From IMG/VR virus record IMGVR_UViG_3300039098_000208, positions 1 to 44,189 of that record: DNA of 44,189 nt; one strand, given 5' to 3'. This DNA is from a virus. The stretch's first letter is position 1; each line of letters begins with the position of its first letter. The notes beneath the pieces were generated by a model. That model made no database searches. It saw only the letters and a program-made list of their open reading frames with translations, and was not told the DNA's origin. The translations under genes and the position numbers were made by a program. Of the stretch, positions 8,919-16,138 are shown one piece after another.

Positions 8919-9334
8919 GAGACTTAATGCTTGCAATTCAGGATCGATTGGATACGTTGAATTACTCTACGTACATAGCTATTGATGAAGCTATCCTGCC
9001 GTTCGGAATAACTTTCCCGGCAATTGGTATAAAGGATGGTGCGGTATCCCGAAAAGAGTGCATGGGAAACAGATTAGATGAAACCGATGATATTATTTTA
9101 TATATATCAGTGGATGTATCAAAAAATGATATATTGACAAGCGAAAATGGTTTGTTAAGTATTGTTGAAGAAATACATACTATTCTTGATGAATACTTAC
9201 TCGCAAATTGCGGAGACATAGAATCAGCATTTTGTCGAAGCGAAGAAGGAAGTGTACCTGTTCAGTACGATGATTTTGTTTTACAGCAGAAAACTCTTGT
9301 TTACGAATATCAGAGACAAGTCAATAGACCATAA
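8915..9334 (+). CDS. Tail terminator U-like
   Basis: 139 aa, overlapping the Z-like gene by 4 bases (ATGA). Lambda gpU is 131 aa and caps the tail tube, fixing tail length. The pattern of an N-terminal helix (MRDLMLAIQDRLDTLNYS), several strands, and a central helix (LLSIVEEIHTILDEYLL) fits this family. The assignment is mostly from synteny: FII, Z, U, V order is conserved. Confidence 0.65.
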   Translation: MRDLMLAIQDRLDTLNYSTYIAIDEAILPFGITFPAIGIKDGAVSRKECMGNRLDETDDIILYISVDVSKNDILTSENGLLSIVEEIHTILDEYLLANCGDIESAFCRSEEGSVPVQYDDFVLQQKTLVYEYQRQVNRP

Positions 9335-9350
9335 TAATGATTTATAGATT

Positions 9351-9404
9351 TATTTTTTACTGTAATTTTCAATATAATGATATAATAAAAAACAGTAAAA
9401 AATA
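9351..9404 (+). promoter_or_regulatory. Hairpin and possible promoter before the tail tube gene
   Basis: A perfect 13-bp inverted repeat, TATTTTTTACTGT / ACAGTAAAAAATA (9351-9363, 9392-9404), with a 28-base loop that contains two TATAAT boxes (9373-9378, 9381-9386). It may act as a weak terminator for the upstream genes with a new promoter for the abundant tail tube protein. The -35 regions are poor, so the promoter is tentative. Confidence 0.4.
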
Positions 9405-9447
9405 ATAAAATAGTATACTGTTGAGTAGTTGAGAAAGGGAAGTAATT

Positions 9448-11604
9448 ATGGCATGGGAATATATATCTGAAATTGTAGGAGAGACCAATAGTGTTTCTGC
9501 TATCTGTGAATTCAAGGGTAATCTCTATGCTGGCAGTATGCTACACGGTGAGATATATAGGACATCAGACGGAATATCATGGAATGAAGTTTACAAATCT
9601 GATCAAGATGTTGTATGGGATTTATATGTTTATAACAATTATTTGTATGCTTCCTATCAAAACAATGGTGTAGTGGTTCGGACAATTGATGGAATTACCT
9701 GGGAGCAAGTAATGGATCTCGCAATAAGATTATTTAGATTTTGCGAATTCAATAATCATCTTTATATCGGGGAAGGCAGTAGTGGATTACTTGCAAGATC
9801 GGAAACTGGTGCTACTGGTACGTGGAGTACTTGTCATGATTTTACTGAAGGAAAAGCAAAAGCATTAGAAGTGTTCAATAATGAACTCTGGGCTTCGCTT
9901 GATTCAAAAATCTATAAATCCGCCAACGGAACGGATTGGGTATTACAAGATAGCACAATACCCAATGACGGCTCCTTATACGCAGATCTTAAGACATTCA
10001 AAGGGTATCTATATCTCCTTAACGGGATCGGGGAGATATATCGTTCAAATGGAGCCGGGTGGATCAAGGTTCGGGCGGGTCTTGTAAGTGAATCGTCATA
10101 CGAGCTTGCAATTTTTGACGATGAATTATATGCAACTATTGGAACTACAAATGATACTGATGGAATTTATAAAACTAATAATGGTACTGTGTGGGTAAAA
10201 GATTTTTCACTCATCACAGAGCCGAAGGGAATGGGCACCTTCGGATATCAATTGTATGTTGGAGTCAAAAATATATTAAGCACTAAATTTTATTATATTT
10301 ACATAGATCCACCTGAGGAGGTAGAGGTAATGAGAAGCGCGAGAGCAAAGAAAAATATGGTAGCTGTGTCAGCTAACACAATGGAAACAGGAATTAATGT
10401 GGACCAGGTGACCGACACTGCCATAATGGTAGCAGTAACGGATATGGCGGATATTACTCATCGGCGAGAAAATAATGTTGATGAATTAACTGGTAAAGAG
10501 GAAGCAGATGTTATCTATGCGCTCGGCGGGACATCTGCTATGGCATGGACGTTTAAGCGAGCACAACCACAACACTTTGCAATTTTGTATGCTTACGGTT
10601 TTGGTAACATTGTAAGTAGTGATCTGGTTGGCGGAGGAAGGCTGCACACAATCAAACCGATTGACGGTGACCTGCAACTGCTTCGCTCCAACCCGACAAT
10701 GACACTAGTCTTTCGAGAAGGCGACGTGATTGATTACGCAAAGTATACATCCATGGCGGTTGAATCCGTAACGTCTACATTTCGCAAGGATGATTGGGTG
10801 TCGGTTAATGGAAGCCTTGTTGGCACTGGTAAACATGAATTACTTTCCTACCAGGAGACAGTAGTTGATGCAGAAGACACCACAGAATTGACCGTAGTGG
10901 ATGGAACCATAAACGGTTCTGATTCCGCTAGCAGGGCGGATAATATTCATCAGGTACGAATGCAGGAAAGTACTGGTGAGTGGAGTGAGATTGGTGTAAC
11001 CGGGTCGTCCTCGGATACAACAATTCAGATCATCGCTGGTGGTGCAGGCATCGAGGACAGGACATTCAAAATCATTTATCTTCGTGGTGGTCAAACGTGG
11101 ACCGCGGAAAGAGATATGGTTTACGAGAGTCCCTTGCGAGTTTCCGAAGTCGAAGTTAATCTTGGCGGGAAGTGGAATGGTACTGAGTTTGTTGGTGGTA
11201 AGACTATCAGTAATCAGATTTCCGATATTACTCATACGGTAACCAACGGATTCGCAGTTGAATTCCTCCCGGGTGCTGGGGGTAATTTTGCAAGCAGGAT
11301 ATTCCGGCCTGCAAGAACCCAGACACTCACGTTAAACCGTGAGTTGCGAGACGCAATTATAAAGCATTACGCTAACACTGTTGAGTATTTTGGCGTTAAA
11401 ATTGTGGCAACTGGTGCGGCAATTAGCGCTACGGAAAATTATTCCGTAACTCTGATCTTTCCTCGTTGCGGGATACTCGATAATAAGGTTTCCGTTGACG
11501 GTCAAAGAATAAATGAGGCTGGTGACCTGTCCGTTCTCGAGGATGCTACTTACGGTTCCGCGATAGTATTGGTACAGAATGAAATAGCGACCTACGCAGC
11601 ATAG
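9448..11604 (+). CDS. Beta-propeller fused to the major tail tube protein (V-like)
   Basis: 718 aa. Residues 1-~285 form a six-bladed propeller with RTSDGISW, RTIDGITW, RSETGATGTW, KSANGTDW, RSNGAGW and KTNNGTVW. It is clearly homologous to the propeller of 7058-8335 (ICEFKGNLYAGS versus LCAFEDYLYAGS; RFCEFNNHLYIG versus RFCEFDGYLYMS). From residue ~295 the protein is a tail tube protein (VDELTGKEEADVIYALGG, FKRAQPQHFAILYAYGFG), beta-rich as expected for a gpV-type tube. Start ATG 9448 has a good AAGGGAAG. A strong internal ribosome binding site separates the two parts, so both the long form and the tube alone are probably made. The gene sits where V sits in lambda. Confidence 0.85.
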   Translation: MAWEYISEIVGETNSVSAICEFKGNLYAGSMLHGEIYRTSDGISWNEVYKSDQDVVWDLYVYNNYLYASYQNNGVVVRTIDGITWEQVMDLAIRLFRFCEFNNHLYIGEGSSGLLARSETGATGTWSTCHDFTEGKAKALEVFNNELWASLDSKIYKSANGTDWVLQDSTIPNDGSLYADLKTFKGYLYLLNGIGEIYRSNGAGWIKVRAGLVSESSYELAIFDDELYATIGTTNDTDGIYKTNNGTVWVKDFSLITEPKGMGTFGYQLYVGVKNILSTKFYYIYIDPPEEVEVMRSARAKKNMVAVSANTMETGINVDQVTDTAIMVAVTDMADITHRRENNVDELTGKEEADVIYALGGTSAMAWTFKRAQPQHFAILYAYGFGNIVSSDLVGGGRLHTIKPIDGDLQLLRSNPTMTLVFREGDVIDYAKYTSMAVESVTSTFRKDDWVSVNGSLVGTGKHELLSYQETVVDAEDTTELTVVDGTINGSDSASRADNIHQVRMQESTGEWSEIGVTGSSSDTTIQIIAGGAGIEDRTFKIIYLRGGQTWTAERDMVYESPLRVSEVEVNLGGKWNGTEFVGGKTISNQISDITHTVTNGFAVEFLPGAGGNFASRIFRPARTQTLTLNRELRDAIIKHYANTVEYFGVKIVATGAAISATENYSVTLIFPRCGILDNKVSVDGQRINEAGDLSVLEDATYGSAIVLVQNEIATYAA
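10330..11604 (+). CDS. Tail tube protein, short form from internal start
   Basis: ATG 10330 (MRSARAKKN) is in frame with the propeller-tube gene and preceded by GAGGAGGT (10315-10322) with 7-base spacing, a stronger ribosome binding site than that of the long form. The 424-aa product starts exactly at the tube domain. Tube subunits are needed in hundreds of copies, so I infer that the short form is the bulk subunit and the long form is a minority decorated subunit. Only the sequence signals are seen; the protein ratio is inference. Confidence 0.75.
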   Translation: MRSARAKKNMVAVSANTMETGINVDQVTDTAIMVAVTDMADITHRRENNVDELTGKEEADVIYALGGTSAMAWTFKRAQPQHFAILYAYGFGNIVSSDLVGGGRLHTIKPIDGDLQLLRSNPTMTLVFREGDVIDYAKYTSMAVESVTSTFRKDDWVSVNGSLVGTGKHELLSYQETVVDAEDTTELTVVDGTINGSDSASRADNIHQVRMQESTGEWSEIGVTGSSSDTTIQIIAGGAGIEDRTFKIIYLRGGQTWTAERDMVYESPLRVSEVEVNLGGKWNGTEFVGGKTISNQISDITHTVTNGFAVEFLPGAGGNFASRIFRPARTQTLTLNRELRDAIIKHYANTVEYFGVKIVATGAAISATENYSVTLIFPRCGILDNKVSVDGQRINEAGDLSVLEDATYGSAIVLVQNEIATYAA

Positions 11605-11642
11605 AATAGGGGGTTAAACTTCGTGTCGGCTTCGTGTGAGCA

Positions 11643-11693
11643 CTCCATCGGTGTTTATGCGGGGTCGGCACTACAAAAAAAATACCGATGGAG
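11643..11693 (+). promoter_or_regulatory. Hairpin masking the ribosome binding site of the G-like gene
   Basis: CTCCATCGGT (11643-11652) pairs perfectly with ACCGATGGAG (11684-11693). The 3' arm contains GGAG of the GGAGG that serves the start at 11704. Folding would hide the ribosome binding site. This is a simple way to keep tail chaperone synthesis well below that of the tube protein encoded just upstream on the same transcript. Confidence 0.6.
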
Positions 11694-11703
11694 GTAAAGG
11701 ATT

Positions 11704-12138
11704 ATGAGAGTATTAGGCGCGCAAAAAAATGAATTAAAGGTACTGGACAGGTTAAGTGAAACTACTGTAACACTGTATTACGATATGCCGACAACCAAAG
11801 ATCGAATGAATTACAGCAATGCTCTTGTCAAGCGTATTGGTAAAAAAGTGAAAATTGAGTTAAGCACAGTCAGATTGAAGTACGGCTTAAAGCTTTTAAC
11901 GGGATTTGCTGAGAATGATTTTGGGCAAGAAGTTGATGGGGTAACGGTTGCCATTTCATCCGATCCAAATATGGAATTTTTCCTCCCTGACTGGAAAGAG
12001 TATCTTCAGAAATACGCTTCAGATATTGTTGAGTATTTTTCAGCGGCGGTTTTCGAGGCCTCTGTTTCAGCCGCCGATGAAACCGGAATGGAAAACGATG
12101 GTGGCGACGAAGATGATGAGGACATCTCAAAAAACTAA
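11704..12138 (+). CDS. Tail assembly chaperone, G-like
   Basis: 144 aa. In lambda, gpG and the frameshift product gpGT coat the tape measure during tail assembly. This protein has the same place (between tube and tape measure), similar length, a helical body and an acidic C-terminus (GGDEDDEDISKN). Its last codons are the slippery heptamer A AAA AAC directly before the stop TAA, allowing a -1 shift into the next ORF. Translation is probably limited by the hairpin at 11643-11693. Confidence 0.85.
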   Translation: MRVLGAQKNELKVLDRLSETTVTLYYDMPTTKDRMNYSNALVKRIGKKVKIELSTVRLKYGLKLLTGFAENDFGQEVDGVTVAISSDPNMEFFLPDWKEYLQKYASDIVEYFSAAVFEASVSAADETGMENDGGDEDDEDISKN

Positions 12139-12170
12139 TAAGGGACCTTCGGGCTATGTCCGAGGGTCTC
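12129..12170 (+). promoter_or_regulatory. Programmed -1 ribosomal frameshift site (G to GT)
   Basis: Slippery heptamer A AAA AAC at 12129-12135 in the correct phase of the G-like frame, followed by stop TAA. After a 6-base spacer comes a hairpin: GGGACCTTCGG (12142-12152) pairs with CCGAGGGTCTC (12160-12170), 11 pairs with two G-U, loop of 7. A -1 slip at 12135 reads CTA ATA AGG GAC and enters the frame of the ORF annotated from 12156, with no stop. The fused product would be about 246 aa. Heptamer, spacer and hairpin all match the standard form of such signals. Confidence 0.9.
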
Positions 12171-12443
12171 TGTACCGAGAAAGTAGAAGAGGAGTGTAAG
12201 CTTGAATTTGGATCAAAATATACATGGGCGTGTAAGGATTGTAAGAAAAAGAAGCCCGAAGAGATTTCACCTTACACCCTGAAGCTGTTACAAATCAGAT
12301 TACTTATGAAAGGTGGTTACCCGTTTGCCGCAAATGATTTATCGAAAGAAGACTGGATGGACCTTGGGGTTGTTGAACAATGGTTGCATACCCAGGAATC
12401 AAACAAAATGTTTGCTAGATTAGCCGGGACAAGGGAAAAATAA
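12156..12443 (+). CDS. T-like domain, made as -1 frameshift extension of the G-like protein
   Basis: An open frame of 95 codons from ATG 12156, but the frame is open from 12135, and the ATG lies in the loop of the frameshift hairpin without a good ribosome binding site. It is therefore best read as the T part of a GT fusion. It contains Cys residues (EECKLEF, WACKDCKKKKPEE), which could bind a metal, followed by a helical part (LLKGGYPFAAND-like, SKEDWMDLGVVEQWL). In lambda the T part binds the tail tube protein and recruits it to the tape measure. Confidence 0.8.
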   Translation: MSEGLCTEKVEEECKLEFGSKYTWACKDCKKKKPEEISPYTLKLLQIRLLMKGGYPFAANDLSKEDWMDLGVVEQWLHTQESNKMFARLAGTREK

Positions 12444-12446
12444 TAA

Positions 12447-15400
12447 ATGGGTAACGCTGGAAAAATTGTAGTTGAATTGGGCGTTGATTATAAGGGTGAG
12501 GTCACTCTCAAAGAATTCGAGGGTGACCTCGCTCGTCTCGGTCTCAAAACAGATAAGGCATTTAGTAAGGGTGCCGCTTCAGCTAAGAAAATGAATAATG
12601 CTGTTAGCGATTCTGTTGCGACGGTTAAGAATCTTGTAGGTGCATACGTTTCCCTGCATAGCGCAATAGCTTTGTATGACACGGCTAAGTTCGGCGCCAA
12701 AGTTCAGCAAGAAGCTGATGCATTTAAAAACTTAACCGCAGCACACGGAATCAGCTCGGCGCTCCTGATCGATCAATTGAAAACTGCTGCCGGTGAAGCA
12801 ATCAGTACCAGCGAGGTTATACAGAAAGCTGGTACAGCTATCATGCTAGGTGTATCGGGTGAAAAAACAGTTAAGTTGATGGAAATTGCTCGTTCTACTG
12901 CTCGTATGACCGGACAAACAATAGCGGATGCATTTAACAGTTTAAGTTTAGGTACGGCAAGAATGTCAAGATTGCTTTTGGATAATACTGGTATCATTGT
13001 TTCTGTGACGGAAGCTAATGAAAAATATGCTCAGTCCGTTGGCGGTACCGTGTCGGCATTATCTGATCAAGAAAAGAGACTTGCATTTATCAATGAAATT
13101 GTTTCCAAGGGTGATAGTCTGATATCAAGACTCGGGGGCAGTACGGCAACAGCATCAGAAAAGTTCCAGGAATTTGAGGCAACACTCGGTAACGTAAAAG
13201 CTTCTATCGGCGGATTGCTTACAACAGCATTCATACCGCTAGTAGAGCAACTGGGTGCTGCAAGCGCAGCTATGGATAAGCTCCTTAATCCTGATGTTGG
13301 AACTGTGAAGGCACTGGACAAAGAAATCAGATCAATAATGGATTCCATGGAAAAGGGAACGAATTGGTTTGATAAAACATTTTACTCCAAAGATGTTGCA
13401 CAGTCAGATAAGCTTCAGGCGGAGAGGCTGAAGCGATTAATAGATCAAAGGCAACAATTGATCCTGAAGAGCATTGAGGAAGAAGGGCAGCTCAAGAAAA
13501 ATAGCGAGGAACTCAAAAAACAAATCAAGATAGGCGAGGAAAAGGAACGGGTAGCCCAGGAAACCCTTGAATTCAATAAGAAAAAAGCAATTTTTGAAAA
13601 GAAATTTACAGAGCAGCATATTAAGTTAACCTCGAAGCAATATGATTACGAATTAGAATTACTCAAACGTAATCGGGATCAAGCTGTAAAGTTTGGTATG
13701 GGGGAAGCAAAGATCAATGAAGTGTTCATGGTGCAGAAGTTAGCGCTGGATCAAAAGTATGCAGATATAACCAGCAAGGAAAAGGAAAAGTTGCATCAGG
13801 ATGAATTGAAACGCAAGAAAGAAGAAATCAAAGCAGAACAAGAAGTAGCTAAAGCTGCGTACATAAAGCTTCAAACTTATGATAAGGTTTACACTGAAAT
13901 CAATAACAAGTCTGCGCACGCCTTTGAAGTGAGAAAGCAACTGCTTAAAGCAGAGCATGACAACCTTGTTAAGATTTTAGGGGATTCTGCCTTGGCATGG
14001 CAGTGGTACATGGAGAAGATGGAGGAAGAGTGGATCAAGCAAGCTCGCGCCGGGGATGTATTTGTTGATGGAATGAAGGCGAAGCTGATTGAACTTCAGG
14101 ATGAGTTCCTGACTTTCGGTGAAGCCGGGTACCAAGCTATGGAGACATTATTCACCTCCGCCACTACAACGTTCGAGAGTATATTTTATGACGGAATGAC
14201 TGGACAGCTTGATTCTCTTGGTGAGTATTGGGATAGCTTTTGTCAATCAATTCTAAAGAAAATTGCACAGTTAGCAGCACAATTAGCTACACAGGAATTG
14301 ATTGTACCAATAGTTACTAAGTTTCTTGGTGGTAGTAGTGGTGCAACTGGATTGGTATCGGATTTACTTGGCGGTCAAAGTGGTGGCTATCTTGGCGGTC
14401 AAGGTCAAAGTGGTATAGGATCATCCATTTTGAGCGAGGGCGTTGGCTGGATAGGTGATAAGTTGGGGATCTCCGGGTTGCTTGGTGGAGGTGCCGCTCT
14501 AGCCGGAACGGGGTTGGCTAGCATGGGGGGTGGCGTCGGTGTAGTGTCCGGCGATATGGCTAACTGGGCTGTAGAAGGTGTCGGTCAAGCTACTAGCGGT
14601 TCCTCGCTGGGGGGGCTACTTGGAAGTGGCAGTGTGTTGGGAAAGGCCTTGCCTATCGCCGGGATAGCTCTCGGAGGATACAATATGATTTCAAATGCCT
14701 TCTCCGACGATCCAAATAAATTGACCGGGGCTTTGTCTGGCGCATCTGCGGGGGCAGGCGTTGGTACCCTCATTGTCCCTGGCATCGGAACGCTAATTGG
14801 GGGCCTGATTGGTGGCGTAGTAGGTTTCGTTAGTTCATTGTTTGGTACTGAATCCACATGGGAAGGTCTTGATCTTGGATTGGCCGCTGAATTTGATAAG
14901 CAACTTGGATTTGTACCCAAAGACATCATGGGGCAACGTGGCGCGATGTCTCTTGAGGAACTTAAGGGGGCAACGTCCGGTTACTATGAAGATGTAGAAA
15001 AGTTCGGCATAGCTTATCATGAAATGATCTCACTGTTCAATGATAGCTACATTACTTACATGGAGACAATTCCCGATAACCTTGAAGCCACGATGATTGA
15101 TTATATTTCACATCAGCCAGACCTTTCCGTAGGCGTTGGAAATAAGTTTGGTGAATTGTACACAATGAACATTGGTGAAATCGTTAAGAATTACACTACT
15201 CAGTGGATGCAGAGCGCTGATGATTTGTTGGCTGCCGCTGAGATCAAAGGTATCGAAGCGATCATCGGGGATCAAATTGAAAGATTTGGTACAGCTCAAG
15301 AGTATTTGCCGGAATTTGTTCAAGAGGTAATTGAGTTAAATGTTGATACATACGAAGACGTAGCTTCTGTAATGGATAGAATTAACGATACAACGTTACA

Positions 15401-16124
15401 GAAATACCAGGAATTATTTGAGGTATTGCACGCATACGCATTAAAATCAACTGAAATGATAAACGCAGCTTTTACCACGGGTTTAAAAGCTGGTGATTTC
15501 GATGTATTTGGTGATGCACTGCGCGATTCTGTTTACAATTCTATAGTGGATGGAGTGTTAATGGCCTTCTCTCAAACCTCTATGATACAGGATTCTTTGC
15601 AACCATTGCTGTTTTCCATCGATACGGCGATAGCAGAATCTCTATCCACTGGTGTATTTGATGCTGAAATTTTCAGGGAACTCATTGATCCACAAATCGC
15701 AACTGTGGGAGAGACAATCTCTGCGATGGAACCGGTTTTTAACGAGATGAATGATGTTCTTGAACACTTTAAAACTGCATTGGGATTAAACGCTGAACTG
15801 GCAGGCGAACAAGCATCGGTTGCGGAAAGTATACTTGTTGACACGGTGAGCCCTGTGCTTGATGATGTGACTGAGGTTCTTGGTAGTCTTGATAATGCGA
15901 TGGATGTAAACGCTGAACAAATGAGTGTGCTGTCAGAGCAGGTAACTACACCCTCACATACCAATATTGTTAATGAGGTTAGCAATATATCAAACACTGT
16001 TAACGCTGAAGTGATCACAACGAAGGACGCAAAGACCTGGTTTTCTGATGTCATGACAAGTATTGGCGTAGATCGAACAGATTTAGAAATTCAACAAACC
16101 TCAGTGGATACTGTTGGGATATAA
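12447..16124 (+). CDS. Tape measure protein (H-like)
   Basis: 1225 aa; sets tail length, forms the core of the growing tail and is ejected into the cell envelope with DNA. It has a typical N-terminal region (EVTLKEFEGDLARLGLKTDK; TASEKFQEFEATLGNVKASI), a highly charged coiled coil around residues 340-480, and a glycine-zipper/membrane-like region at about 630-800 (SGASAGAGVGTLIVPGIGTL and IGGLIGGVVGFVSSLF). I see no lysozyme or peptidase motif. It starts 3 bases after the T-like stop, so the two are tightly coupled. Length suggests a tail of roughly 180 nm if the usual ratio of about 0.15 nm per residue holds. Confidence 0.93.
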   Translation: MGNAGKIVVELGVDYKGEVTLKEFEGDLARLGLKTDKAFSKGAASAKKMNNAVSDSVATVKNLVGAYVSLHSAIALYDTAKFGAKVQQEADAFKNLTAAHGISSALLIDQLKTAAGEAISTSEVIQKAGTAIMLGVSGEKTVKLMEIARSTARMTGQTIADAFNSLSLGTARMSRLLLDNTGIIVSVTEANEKYAQSVGGTVSALSDQEKRLAFINEIVSKGDSLISRLGGSTATASEKFQEFEATLGNVKASIGGLLTTAFIPLVEQLGAASAAMDKLLNPDVGTVKALDKEIRSIMDSMEKGTNWFDKTFYSKDVAQSDKLQAERLKRLIDQRQQLILKSIEEEGQLKKNSEELKKQIKIGEEKERVAQETLEFNKKKAIFEKKFTEQHIKLTSKQYDYELELLKRNRDQAVKFGMGEAKINEVFMVQKLALDQKYADITSKEKEKLHQDELKRKKEEIKAEQEVAKAAYIKLQTYDKVYTEINNKSAHAFEVRKQLLKAEHDNLVKILGDSALAWQWYMEKMEEEWIKQARAGDVFVDGMKAKLIELQDEFLTFGEAGYQAMETLFTSATTTFESIFYDGMTGQLDSLGEYWDSFCQSILKKIAQLAAQLATQELIVPIVTKFLGGSSGATGLVSDLLGGQSGGYLGGQGQSGIGSSILSEGVGWIGDKLGISGLLGGGAALAGTGLASMGGGVGVVSGDMANWAVEGVGQATSGSSLGGLLGSGSVLGKALPIAGIALGGYNMISNAFSDDPNKLTGALSGASAGAGVGTLIVPGIGTLIGGLIGGVVGFVSSLFGTESTWEGLDLGLAAEFDKQLGFVPKDIMGQRGAMSLEELKGATSGYYEDVEKFGIAYHEMISLFNDSYITYMETIPDNLEATMIDYISHQPDLSVGVGNKFGELYTMNIGEIVKNYTTQWMQSADDLLAAAEIKGIEAIIGDQIERFGTAQEYLPEFVQEVIELNVDTYEDVASVMDRINDTTLQKYQELFEVLHAYALKSTEMINAAFTTGLKAGDFDVFGDALRDSVYNSIVDGVLMAFSQTSMIQDSLQPLLFSIDTAIAESLSTGVFDAEIFRELIDPQIATVGETISAMEPVFNEMNDVLEHFKTALGLNAELAGEQASVAESILVDTVSPVLDDVTEVLGSLDNAMDVNAEQMSVLSEQVTTPSHTNIVNEVSNISNTVNAEVITTKDAKTWFSDVMTSIGVDRTDLEIQQTSVDTVGI

Positions 16125-16138
16125 GGGATATTGATATA

